From the NCBI RefSeq assembly GCF_017315985.1, contig NZ_JAFLVR010000002.1, forward strand, positions 1-64,000: 64,000 nucleotides of DNA, written 5' to 3'. Made by a program: the position numbers and the translations under genes. Shown here piece by piece: positions 1 to 7,835 of the stretch. Numbering within the stretch: position 1 is the stretch's first letter; each line of letters begins with the position of its first letter. The notes below the pieces were generated by a model. That model was not told where the DNA came from and did no database searches. It saw only the letters and a list, made by a program, of their open reading frames with translations. Source of the stretch: Candidatus Enterococcus murrayae. GTDB taxonomy: Bacteria; Bacillota; Bacilli; Lactobacillales; Enterococcaceae.

Positions 1-21
1 TAATATGGGAGGGAGTTTGTA

Positions 22-249
22 TTGGATTATCAAATGCAGAAAACGATGGGGAAGTGTTTTCGCAGTAAAGGGTCAAGTATTACTGGGCTCATTCGAATTT
101 TGGGTAGTTGGTATGACTACAAAGTGATCAACGGGCAGCCGAAGCCTGAAGATATGCTGGAGGTCATCGACTTTACCAGTCGGGAATTGTTAGTCGTCAT
201 CAATAATAATCTTGAAGAAAGTGATGTGAATTATATTGTTAATATTTAA
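22..249 (+). CDS. Small hypothetical protein (75 aa) upstream of SPFH gene
   Basis: A TTG start sits 8 bases behind a GGGAGGGA ribosome site, and the frame runs to a TAA that overlaps the next gene by 14 bases. This suggests translational coupling with the SPFH protein. The product is soluble and mixed-charge, with no membrane segment or motif I recognise. A Trp-Tyr-Asp-Tyr patch lies near residue 31 and a long polar C-terminus follows. The TTG start and short length make this less certain than its neighbours. It could be the tail of a longer gene that begins outside the window, but the good ribosome site argues against that. Confidence 0.55.
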   Translation: MDYQMQKTMGKCFRSKGSSITGLIRILGSWYDYKVINGQPKPEDMLEVIDFTSRELLVVINNNLEESDVNYIVNI

Positions 250-1180
250 TATCATCTTAGTAGTAATTGTGGTTGTTGTACTTCTATTTATCATCAGCCA
301 ATTGGTCGTGATCGTTCAGCAAGGAGAGGTCAAAGTTGTCGAAAGTTTTGGTAAATATGTGAAGACACTGGATCCGGGGCTGCATTTTTTAATTCCGATT
401 TTATATGTAGTTCGTCGTCGTGTCTCTTTAAAACAAACACCAATCCAAATTGAACCGCAAAGCGTGATCACTCGAGACAATGTAATCGTCGAAATCGATG
501 AAGCGATCAAGTATCACGTGACAGATGCTAGGGCTTTTGTGTATGATAATGAGGATTCTGTCACATCAATGATCCAAGATTGTCAATCAAACCTGCGCGG
601 TATTATCGGTAAAATGGAATTGAATGAAGTATTGAATGGTACCGAGGAAATCAATGTGAATCTTTATGAAAGCGTGAAAGATATTACAGCTGGATATGGG
701 TTGTCTATTGATCGGATCAATATCGGGGAAATATCAGTTTCTGATGAAATCGTCAATTCCATGAATAAATTGATCACAGCTAGTCGGGACAAGGAGTCTT
801 TGATCACGATTTCTGAAGGGAAAAAACAATCAGTAATATTAGAGTCAGAAGCAAAATCTTCTGAGATGCAGATTGATGCTGAAGCGCGAGCAAGACAAAC
901 AAAAATCGATGCCGATGCTCGAGCGGACCGCACTAGAATCGATGCAGCTGCGGAAGCTGATCGTATCGCAAAAATTACGGAAGCTGAAACAGCCCGTATC
1001 AAGGAGATCAATAAAGCTATCGCAGAAAGTAATTTGACTGATGAAATGATCGCCTATCTAGGAATCGAGGCTTTCAAACATGTGGTTGAAAATAATGGTA
1101 ATACAGTGATCATGCCAAGTAATCTAACAGAGCTTGGTAATGTTCCGGCGATCAAGGAGATTTGGCAGCAGACGAAATAA
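236..1180 (+). CDS. SPFH/Band 7 (stomatin/prohibitin) membrane protein
   Basis: This 314-residue protein has one N-terminal hydrophobic segment (about residues 3-22). An SPFH core follows (about 25-195), including the family-typical stretch VVESFGKYVKTLDPGLHF. After it comes an Ala/Glu/Arg/Asp-rich coiled coil (about 195-265) with the repeated pattern DA-ARA-R-IDA. Such proteins form ring-like oligomers on the inner membrane face and organise membrane microdomains or assist membrane proteases. The start is TTG and overlaps the preceding small gene. No NfeD-type partner, often found beside SPFH genes, is visible next door. The family assignment is secure; the specific role is unknown. Confidence 0.9.
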   Translation: MLIFNIILVVIVVVVLLFIISQLVVIVQQGEVKVVESFGKYVKTLDPGLHFLIPILYVVRRRVSLKQTPIQIEPQSVITRDNVIVEIDEAIKYHVTDARAFVYDNEDSVTSMIQDCQSNLRGIIGKMELNEVLNGTEEINVNLYESVKDITAGYGLSIDRINIGEISVSDEIVNSMNKLITASRDKESLITISEGKKQSVILESEAKSSEMQIDAEARARQTKIDADARADRTRIDAAAEADRIAKITEAETARIKEINKAIAESNLTDEMIAYLGIEAFKHVVENNGNTVIMPSNLTELGNVPAIKEIWQQTK

Positions 1181-1214
1181 TGGGATCAGTGTGATGGAAA
1201 AAAGGAATTAGGAG

Positions 1215-1931
1215 TTGAATGACCATCGCAGCAAAAAAACAGATGCAAAAGTCCTTTCTGCAATCGTAGTAGTCTTGGCAGGGATTTATGGAATTTATTC
1301 ACAAATAGGATCACATGAAGAGCCGACTAATTCAGTAAAGAAAATTAATATAAGTCAAGTTTCAGAAGTACCAGAGTATGATGACAAGCATCAAACAATC
1401 CAATTGAACCATAACCAGCCGAGCTTTTCTGAGGAAGACCTTTCATTAAATGAAGATACCTGGACGCGCTTTTCAGAATTGGACCAGCTGAATCGAGTTG
1501 GGGTTGCCAACGCCATGTTAGGCAAAGATTTGATGCCGCATCAAGAACGTGAACGTTTATATGTCAAACCAACAGGCTGGCATCAAAAATTTTATAATGA
1601 TGAGCCATTGTTTAACCGCGCCCATTTGATTGCTTTTCAATTTTCAGGAGAGAACAACAATTTGAAAAATTTGATGACTGGTACGGCGTCATTAAATGAT
1701 CCAGGAATGAATGAGCATGAGATTGAAATTGGGAATTACATTCGTAAAACGAACCACCATGTACGTTATCGCGTAACGCCTTATTTTAAAGGAAATGAAT
1801 TGGTTGCTCGCGGTGTCCAAATGGAGGGACAAAGTATCGAAGATGATGAGATATCATTTAATCTCTTCATTTACAATGTCCAAGATGGTATTAAGATTGA
1901 TTATCAAAATGGCTATTCTCAAAAAGAGTAG
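1215..1931 (+). CDS. Membrane-anchored DNA/RNA non-specific endonuclease
   Basis: The 238-residue product has a basic N-terminus and one hydrophobic segment (about residues 14-31), consistent with a signal anchor that places the domain outside the cell. The nuclease core carries NRAHLIAFQFSGENNNLKNL, the ββα-metal motif of the EndA/NucA family. The His general base and the metal-binding Asn are present. The usual DRGH is replaced by NRAH, a variant common in lactic acid bacteria relatives. The TTG start lies close behind AGGAATTAGGAG. It follows the SPFH gene by 34 bases and may be cotranscribed. Likely roles are extracellular DNA degradation or DNA uptake; which one cannot be told from sequence. 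Confidence 0.85.
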   Translation: MNDHRSKKTDAKVLSAIVVVLAGIYGIYSQIGSHEEPTNSVKKINISQVSEVPEYDDKHQTIQLNHNQPSFSEEDLSLNEDTWTRFSELDQLNRVGVANAMLGKDLMPHQERERLYVKPTGWHQKFYNDEPLFNRAHLIAFQFSGENNNLKNLMTGTASLNDPGMNEHEIEIGNYIRKTNHHVRYRVTPYFKGNELVARGVQMEGQSIEDDEISFNLFIYNVQDGIKIDYQNGYSQKE

Positions 1932-1935
1932 AAGA

Positions 1936-1968
1936 AAATCATCCAAGTTTATCTTGGATGATTTTTTT
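1936..1968 (+). terminator. Rho-independent terminator after endonuclease gene
   Basis: A 12-base perfect stem (AAATCATCCAAG with CTTGGATGATTT) encloses the loop TTTAT and runs into a T tract, just past the endonuclease stop codon. Confidence 0.9.
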
Positions 1969-2049
1969 GAAAAGAGCATTGGAGAACAAGCATAAAACTA
2001 CTTTGTCAGCTAAAATGAATAGTTACTAAAGAAGAAAGCGGGTGCTAGT

Positions 2050-2505
2050 ATGCAATGGTATGAATTATTCCATGAGGATATCGAACCGACAGACCGACAA
2101 ATTTCAGACTTCATTTCAAATCCATTATGGCAAGAATTATCGGAGTATTTAATACAGACCTATGCCGTGAAACCTAAGCGTGCTTATAGCGGTTGTTCAA
2201 TGGGAGAGGGCTATTGGAAAGGATGGAATATAAAGTTCAAGAAGAACGGCAAAGCGTTGTGCACAGCGTATCCAAAGCAAGGATATTTTGTTGCGATGGT
2301 TTCCTTCAGTGCGAAAGAATTAGATGATGCCAATGCGTTGGTATCAATGTGTTGCGAATATACTAAAAATAAGTATCAGAATGCCAAGTCCAGCAAACTG
2401 GGAAAATCAATCTCTTTTGAAGTAACGGATCAAAACATCTTACAAGATATCAAAGAACTGGCAGCACTCAGAGCTCGTTCAACTAAAAAAACTAACAATG
2501 CCTAA
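2050..2505 (+). CDS. DUF3788 family protein
   Basis: The 151-residue soluble protein fits the DUF3788 pattern. It has an N-terminal PTDRQISDFI segment, then LWQELSEYL, a conserved GW-x-K-x-KK-x-GK core (about residues 57-68) and a following TAYPKQGYFVAMVSF strand. The ATG start sits behind AGAAAGCGGGTG. The function of this family is not established to my knowledge; small size and lack of signal suggest a cytosolic protein. It stands alone between the endonuclease terminator and the LUD gene. A weak hairpin with arms CTTGGGCAC and GTGCTCAAG follows the stop at 2513-2537, without a T tract. Confidence 0.75.
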   Translation: MQWYELFHEDIEPTDRQISDFISNPLWQELSEYLIQTYAVKPKRAYSGCSMGEGYWKGWNIKFKKNGKALCTAYPKQGYFVAMVSFSAKELDDANALVSMCCEYTKNKYQNAKSSKLGKSISFEVTDQNILQDIKELAALRARSTKKTNNA

Positions 2506-2676
2506 GATATTCTTCTTGGGCACTTTTTGTGCTCAAGTTAAACTTGTTATTGCGAATCGAACTTAAATAATTGAAAATAGAGAAGGAAGTAAGAATCTCT
2601 TTTTTGGGAAATGAGTAAGTATATGAATTTTGAACGTATAATTAAAAAGATAACTATTTGACTAAGGAGTTAGCTA

Positions 2677-3318
2677 ATGGAAGATTATCAAAGAAAACGT
2701 TATGTTGCGGCGGCATCAACATTAAGCAAAAAGTTGGAACGGCGGAATTTTCAGCCAATTATTTGTCAGAACCTGTTGGAAGCTAGGGAGCAGGCGATGA
2801 AGATTATTGATCCTGATAAATCAGTGGGGTTTGGCGGTTCGATTACTATAGAGCAATCTGGTGTAATTGAAGAGCTATACAAAAGAGGGCAAAAGATCAT
2901 TGATCGAGAAAGAACAAAATCACCAGAAGAGCGACATCAAGTGATGAAACAAGCATTGCTTTCTGATTATTTTTTAACGAGTATTAACGGAATCACTGAA
3001 GAGGGGGAGCTAGTAAATATCGATAGCGTAGGAAATCGTGTGGCTGCTCTGACCTATGGTCCAGATAAAGTACTGGCCTTTGTCAGTATGCGAAAAGTTT
3101 ATGGAGATTTAACTGCGACAGTAGAAATGGTAAGAAAAAATACGGCCCCATTAAATGCCCACCGTTTAGGATTACAGAAAACACCATGCATCAAAAAAGG
3201 ACTCTGCGGTGATTGCCTTCAAACAGAATGCATTTGCAATACGCTTGTCATCACACGACGTTCAATGGCAAAAGATCGTATCGTTATTTTCTTGATCATT
3301 GATGAAGTTGGCCTATAA
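2677..3318 (+). CDS. LUD domain protein (LutC-like, former DUF162)
   Basis: The 213-residue protein shows the LUD fold: an N-terminal helix, then SVGFGGSITIEQSGV (about residues 49-63), then TSINGITEEGELVNIDSVGNRVA and the PDKVLAFVSMRKVYGD segment. A C-terminal cysteine cluster, CIKKGLCGDCLQTECIC, is typical of the stand-alone DUF162 subgroup and could hold a metal or Fe-S centre. LutC proper works with LutA and LutB in lactate oxidation. Those genes are absent here, so lactate use should not be assumed. ATG start with an AAGGAG site 7 bases upstream. It converges on clpP across a shared terminator. Confidence 0.8.
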   Translation: MEDYQRKRYVAAASTLSKKLERRNFQPIICQNLLEAREQAMKIIDPDKSVGFGGSITIEQSGVIEELYKRGQKIIDRERTKSPEERHQVMKQALLSDYFLTSINGITEEGELVNIDSVGNRVAALTYGPDKVLAFVSMRKVYGDLTATVEMVRKNTAPLNAHRLGLQKTPCIKKGLCGDCLQTECICNTLVITRRSMAKDRIVIFLIIDEVGL

Positions 3319-3344
3319 GAAAATAGCGAGTCAAACAAAATTAA

Positions 3345-3368
3345 AAACCGAGGACTTTTCCTCGGTTT
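3345..3368. terminator. Bidirectional terminator between LUD gene and clpP
   Basis: The perfect 10-base arms AAACCGAGGA and TCCTCGGTTT flank a CTTT loop between two convergent genes. T-rich flanks exist on both strands. Confidence 0.85.
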
Positions 3369-3376
3369 CTTGTCGT

Positions 3377-3970
3377 TTAGCTTAAAGAGCTGCTATTTTC
3401 CATTACTTCATCGATCAGACCATAAGCTTTTGCTTCTTCGGCCGTCATGAAGTTATCACGATCGGTGTCGCGTTCGATTACTTCGATCGGTTGACCAGTA
3501 CGTTCAGACAAAATGTTGTTCAAACGTTCACGCGTTTTTAAAATGTGACGTGCGGCAATTTCGATTTCAGTAGCTTGCCCCTGTGCACCGCCTAGTGGTT
3601 GGTGAATCATGATCTCAGCATTTGGCAATGCAAACCTTTTGCCCTTAGCGCCAGCTGTCAGTAGGAAGCTTCCCATTGAAGCGGCCATACCAAGTACAAT
3701 AGTTTGTACATCAGCTTTTACAAAGTTCATAGTATCGAAAATTGCTAAGCCAGCAGAAACGCTACCGCCTGGAGAGTTGATGTAAAGGTAAATATCTTTT
3801 TCAGAATCTTGGGCATCCAAGAATAATAATTGGGCGATGATGGTGTTCGCCATATCGTCGTTCACTTGACCACTCAGCATAATGATGCGATCTTTTAATA
3901 AACGAGAATAAATGTCGTAAGCACGTTCGCCACGAGATGATTGTTCAATGACTGTAGGAACTAAATTCAT
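3377..3970 (-). CDS. clpP: ATP-dependent Clp protease proteolytic subunit ClpP
   Basis: The 197-residue serine peptidase forms the two-ring chamber that degrades substrates unfolded by ClpX, ClpC or ClpE. The catalytic triad is intact at Ser98 (in GMAASMGS), His123 (in IMIHQPLGG) and Asp172. The oxyanion region [10 protein letters not shown] and the usual Firmicute length are present. The ATG start has AAGGAGG a few bases upstream on the minus strand. It is transcribed alone, from a promoter overlapped by a CtsR-type operator, so heat-shock derepression is expected. No nearby clp ATPase or ctsR gene is in the window, which is usual for clpP. Confidence 0.98.
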   Translation of the reverse strand: MNLVPTVIEQSSRGERAYDIYSRLLKDRIIMLSGQVNDDMANTIIAQLLFLDAQDSEKDIYLYINSPGGSVSAGLAIFDTMNFVKADVQTIVLGMAASMGSFLLTAGAKGKRFALPNAEIMIHQPLGGAQGQATEIEIAARHILKTRERLNNILSERTGQPIEVIERDTDRDNFMTAEEAKAYGLIDEVMENSSSLS

Positions 3971-4044
3971 AGTGAATCCTCCTTAAAATATTGTTCGTAA
4001 ATTATTTTAGCACAAACGAGGTTAGATTGCTAAAACTTAAAGAA

Positions 4045-4074
4045 AGTATACAACGTTGGTCAGTTTTGGTCAAA
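4045..4074 (-). promoter_or_regulatory. clpP promoter with CtsR operator
   Basis: On the minus strand the hexamers are TTGACC (4073-4068) and TATACT (4050-4045), separated by 17 bases. Read on the plus strand, GGTCAGT (4058-4064), TTT, GGTCAAA (4068-4074) matches the CtsR direct heptad repeat with its 3-base spacing, apart from two bases in the first heptad. The operator covers the -35 box and spacer, so bound CtsR would block RNA polymerase. Confidence 0.85.
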
Positions 4075-4265
4075 TAGAAGGCTCCGTTTTTTTAAACGGG
4101 TCAAACTATCCTAGAAACATGAAAATATGGTACTATTAATACCGATGATAACAGGATGTCAGATTGCCGCATTTTATAAATTCTTCAGTGGGATGATAGA
4201 CGTGTTGAGAATCAGTTTACTTTTGTAAGGAATAATTCCATAAGTATGAATTAGGAGGAAAAAAC

Positions 4266-4781
4266 GTGGAAATCGCATTTATTGGACTAATTGGTGTATT
4301 GATTGGAGCAGGATTGACAGGTCTTGCCGTTTATTTTGTTTTTAAGTATATCGACTTGCGCCATCAACGTGAAAGAGAATTGGAGCATCAGGTTAAAGAA
4401 ATTGAAACAATCAATCTTTTAAACAAAAAAGTGAATGAGATTTTATCCAAACGAAATGTTTTAATGCAAGATTATGTGACGTTTAATTCGTTCGATGACT
4501 GTTACATTACGATTGATGATTTCATTTATTTAAATTCTTTTGCTGCTCAAAATAATTTTTACTTGCCAAATTATTTAATTGAAGAGTTTTTCAAAAATAT
4601 TTCTCATCGAAAAGTTATTTTATCTCCCGAGGAAACCGTTAAGATTGGCGGTTATACTTATAAGGGCGGACGGATTGTCATGGAGACTTTCTCTGAACAG
4701 CTTTTAGAGATACTAGATGAAAAGAAGCAGCAGTTAGCTCGCTCGACTAAACAGCCTTTACGTTATTTCAATGTACAATAG
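4266..4781 (+). CDS. Hypothetical membrane-anchored protein (171 aa)
   Basis: A GTG start lies 6 bases behind AGGAGGA. The N-terminus is one strongly hydrophobic helix (about residues 4-27) with small-residue motifs (GLIGVLIGAGLTG). A charged helix, probably coiled coil (about 30-65), then leads to a folded domain of roughly 100 residues rich in Phe, Asn and Tyr. The charged helix begins with basic residues right after the membrane segment, so the soluble part is probably cytoplasmic. I do not recognise the family. It precedes the glpQ-like and miaA genes in the same direction by 70 bases, and no terminator separates them, so cotranscription is possible. Confidence 0.75.
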   Translation: MEIAFIGLIGVLIGAGLTGLAVYFVFKYIDLRHQRERELEHQVKEIETINLLNKKVNEILSKRNVLMQDYVTFNSFDDCYITIDDFIYLNSFAAQNNFYLPNYLIEEFFKNISHRKVILSPEETVKIGGYTYKGGRIVMETFSEQLLEILDEKKQQLARSTKQPLRYFNVQ

Positions 4782-4851
4782 CGTTTTACAAGTGGACGTG
4801 GAAAGATTTAAAACTAATTCATTTAATAGATTATGAACGAGGTGGTATTGG

Positions 4852-5586
4852 ATGACAGTTATTATTGCTCATCGTGGGAGTGCAGGCACTCATCCTGAGA
4901 ATACATTGCCGGCATTCATGGAGGCGGTACGGACTGGTACGGATGGCATCGAATTGGATGTTCATCTAACAGCCGACCAGCAGTTAGTCGTTATTCATGA
5001 TGAAAGTGTTGATCGCACAACTGATGGCAAAGGGCTGATTCGAGAGTTAACATTAAAAGAAATCAAAGAACTGGATGCCGGCAGCTGGTTTGATGAAAAA
5101 TATCAGGCGACTAAAATATCGACTCTGCAGGAAGTTCTGAATTTATTGCTGCAGATGCGTTTTCGCGGCTTCTTATGTATTGAAATTAAGACGAATAAAT
5201 TTCATTACCCAGGAATTGAAGAAAAAATATCGAAAGTCATGACAAGTAAGGAGTGGCCATTCACGTATTGGTACACGAGTTTTAATATTGACTCTTTGCG
5301 AATCATGCATGAGTACGAGCCGGATATACAATATGATTTGATTCAGAAAAATGATCTGGAAAAATATCAGACTGTCTTAGAGACGGACTTTATTGAGGGC
5401 TTGCATCCGAGCTATGATTGGGTAAAACAGCATCCTGAGATTGTTAAGAATTATGAAAAAGCTATTCGACCTTGGACACCTAATCTTTACGAAACCATGA
5501 TGACTTGTTATGAAAATAATTTGGCCGGTATAATTACCGATTTTCCGGAAAAAGCCATCCGTACAAGAAGCAGGTTCAAACAATGA
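4852..5586 (+). CDS. Glycerophosphodiester phosphodiesterase (GDPD)
   Basis: The 244-residue cytosolic enzyme hydrolyses glycerophosphodiesters to glycerol-3-phosphate and an alcohol. The family blocks appear in order: AHRGSAGTHPENT near the N-terminus (catalytic His and metal-binding Glu), then GIELDVHLTADQQLVVIHDE (second metal pair and second catalytic His), then DRTTDGKG. No signal peptide is seen, so it resembles the cytoplasmic YhdW/UgpQ type rather than the secreted GlpQ. ATG start with GAGGTGG upstream. Its stop codon overlaps the miaA start by 4 bases, indicating translational coupling. Confidence 0.92.
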   Translation: MTVIIAHRGSAGTHPENTLPAFMEAVRTGTDGIELDVHLTADQQLVVIHDESVDRTTDGKGLIRELTLKEIKELDAGSWFDEKYQATKISTLQEVLNLLLQMRFRGFLCIEIKTNKFHYPGIEEKISKVMTSKEWPFTYWYTSFNIDSLRIMHEYEPDIQYDLIQKNDLEKYQTVLETDFIEGLHPSYDWVKQHPEIVKNYEKAIRPWTPNLYETMMTCYENNLAGIITDFPEKAIRTRSRFKQ

Positions 5587-6527
5587 AGGTAATAACAATC
5601 GTTGGACCAACTGCGGTTGGTAAGACAAGCTTGAGTATTGACTTGGCAAAAAAGTTCAATGGAGAGATTATTAGCGGAGATTCCATGCAAGTATATCGTG
5701 GGTTAGATATCGGAACTGCTAAAGTGACTCCGAGCGAAATGGCTGGGATTGTCCATCATTTGATCGACGTGAAGAATGTTGATGAAAATTATTCTGCTGC
5801 GGATTTTCAGAAAACGGCTAGAAGAACAATCGAGGAAATCAGTCGCAGAGGTAAAGTACCAATCGTCGTGGGGGGGACTGGTTTATATATCCAATCCTTA
5901 TTGTGGGATTATAAGCTTGGCAGCGAAGGAGAAGCTATAGATAATACACTTCGGATTAAATATGAAGCTTTTGCAGATAATAATGGGAATGAAGCATTGT
6001 GGCAAAAACTGCAAGCCGCAGATTCTCTGGCCGCGAAGAAGATTCATTACAACAATCGTAAAAAAGTGATTCGAGCGTTAGAGGTTTTTGAGACAACAGG
6101 GCACTCTATTCTCGAACCAAAGGAACAGCCTCAAAAGCTTTATGACAGTTTTATAATCGGTTTAAACACGGATCGAGCGATTTTGTATCAGCGGATCAAT
6201 GAGCGTGTTGACTTAATGGTTGAACAGGGCTTGCTAGAGGAAGCTAAAAAATTGGCTAAAACCCCTGAAGTGCAAGCTGCTCAAGGAATCGGCTATAAAG
6301 AACTATTTCCTTATTTTTCTGGGAAAACCTCGTTGGAATCGGCATTGGAAGAAATAAAATTACATTCGCGTCGCTATGCTAAACGCCAATTGACTTGGTT
6401 TCGTAATCGTATGTCCGTCCATTGGTATGATCTAGTTCAGCAACCAGATACAATTTTAGAGATCGAAGCAACCATAGCCAAGTGGCTAGCAGAAGATAAA
6501 GCGACACTTTCAATTGAGGATGTTTAA
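5583..6527 (+). CDS. miaA: tRNA dimethylallyltransferase MiaA
   Basis: The enzyme adds a dimethylallyl group to N6 of A37 in tRNAs reading UNN codons. The P-loop GPTAVGKTSLS is at residues 7-17, followed by the substrate-binding DSMQVYRGLDIGTAK. GGTGLYIQSL, YNNRKKVIRALE and the C-terminal RRYAKRQLTWFRN block complete the family set. The length of 314 residues is normal. It overlaps the GDPD gene by ATGA and is followed by hflX after 63 bases, the miaA-hflX order also found in Bacillus, where hfq lies between them. No hfq is seen here. Confidence 0.97.
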   Translation: MKVITIVGPTAVGKTSLSIDLAKKFNGEIISGDSMQVYRGLDIGTAKVTPSEMAGIVHHLIDVKNVDENYSAADFQKTARRTIEEISRRGKVPIVVGGTGLYIQSLLWDYKLGSEGEAIDNTLRIKYEAFADNNGNEALWQKLQAADSLAAKKIHYNNRKKVIRALEVFETTGHSILEPKEQPQKLYDSFIIGLNTDRAILYQRINERVDLMVEQGLLEEAKKLAKTPEVQAAQGIGYKELFPYFSGKTSLESALEEIKLHSRRYAKRQLTWFRNRMSVHWYDLVQQPDTILEIEATIAKWLAEDKATLSIEDV

Positions 6528-6590
6528 TTGATAAAGTGCCATTATAAAGGAATTAGTACATCATAGAATAGAAATTTAGGAGGAAACAGA

Positions 6591-7835
6591 TTGTCAGAAA
6601 GAGTCATTTTAGTCGGCGTCGAGACAGACGAGAGTAAATATAATTATTTAGAATCGATGCATGAGTTGGCCGGACTAACCAAGACGGCTCATGGCGAAAT
6701 TGTTTTTTCATTAACACAAAAGCGACCCAAAGTTGATCGTCAAACAATCATTGGTAAAGGGAAAATAGAAGAACTCACGCAGCTAGTTGACGCGCATGAA
6801 GCGGACCTTGTTATTTTCAACCATTCCCTGTCACCACGCCAAAGCCAGACGATCGAATCACTGGTTGGTGTTCCGGTAATTGATCGGATCCAATTAATTT
6901 TAGATATTTTTGCTCAACGTGCTCGTTCAAAAGAAGGCAAACTACAAGTTGAACTTGCTCAATTAGATTATTTATTACCACGCTTGGTAGGCCAGGGACA
7001 AAGCTTATCTCGGCTTGGTGGAGGAATCGGGACTCGCGGACCTGGGGAAACAAAGCTAGAAACCGATCGGCGTCACATTCGCCGCCGTATCTCTGCAATC
7101 AAAAAGGAGCTAAAGGAAGTTGAAGCTCATCGTGAGCGAAGTCGTCAAAAACGGCAGCAGTCCAGTATTTTCCAAATGGGTCTGATTGGATATACAAATG
7201 CAGGCAAGTCAACGATTTTAAATTTATTAACGAATGCTGATACGTATTCTGAAGATCAATTGTTCGCTACATTGGATCCTTTAACAAAACGTTGGCATTT
7301 ACCGCAGGGAATGGAGACCACGATTACAGATACAGTTGGTTTTATTCAGGACTTACCTACACAATTAGTCGACGCTTTTCAATCGACTTTGGAAGAGAGT
7401 AAAGGGATGGACCTTTTGCTGCATATCGTAGATGCTAGTGCCGAAGATCGGCAGCAACAAGAAAAAACTGTTATTGATTTATTAAAAGATCTTGGGATGG
7501 ATGATATTCCAATGCTCACGATTTACAATAAAGCGGATCGGATTGATGAAGTTACCTTTGCACCGACCTTATTTCCTAGTGTTCTAATTTCTGCAAAAAC
7601 AAATAGAGGAAAAGATTTATTAGCTGATGCTATCAAAAGAGAAATAATGAATTTACTAGAGCCTTATATGCTGACTTTGAACGCAAACGAAGGGCAGGCT
7701 TTGAGCGAGATGAAACGTGAGACATTGGTCTTAAGCGAAAGCTTTGATGAGGAAAAGGAACAATACAATGTGCGGGGATTTGCTAAGAAAAAATCTCTTT
7801 GGATTAGGAGAATGGAAGATGAGTTGGACAACTGA
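6591..7835 (+). CDS. hflX: Ribosome-associated GTPase HflX
   Basis: The 414-residue GTPase binds the 50S subunit and splits stalled ribosomes. The N-terminal HflX domain contains IIGKGKIEEL and the glycine-rich GGGIGTRGPGETKLETDRR loop (about residues 144-162). A coiled-coil linker follows. The G domain has G1 GYTNAGKS, G3 DTVGFI and G4 NKAD. A short C-terminal domain ends the protein. The start is TTG, 7 bases behind AGGAGG. Its last 17 bases overlap the start of the next gene. It belongs to a conserved miaA-hflX-ynbB-glnR-glnA neighbourhood. Confidence 0.96.
   Translation: MSERVILVGVETDESKYNYLESMHELAGLTKTAHGEIVFSLTQKRPKVDRQTIIGKGKIEELTQLVDAHEADLVIFNHSLSPRQSQTIESLVGVPVIDRIQLILDIFAQRARSKEGKLQVELAQLDYLLPRLVGQGQSLSRLGGGIGTRGPGETKLETDRRHIRRRISAIKKELKEVEAHRERSRQKRQQSSIFQMGLIGYTNAGKSTILNLLTNADTYSEDQLFATLDPLTKRWHLPQGMETTITDTVGFIQDLPTQLVDAFQSTLEESKGMDLLLHIVDASAEDRQQQEKTVIDLLKDLGMDDIPMLTIYNKADRIDEVTFAPTLFPSVLISAKTNRGKDLLADAIKREIMNLLEPYMLTLNANEGQALSEMKRETLVLSESFDEEKEQYNVRGFAKKKSLWIRRMEDELDN

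Noticed and set aside
664-1011. Long antisense frame across the SPFH coiled coil
   Set aside because: Explained by the repetitive Ala/Arg/Asp codons of the true gene; no start signals.
7744-7818. Upstream extension of the YnbB-like frame
   Set aside because: It lies wholly inside hflX and has no ribosome site; the ATG at 7819 has one.
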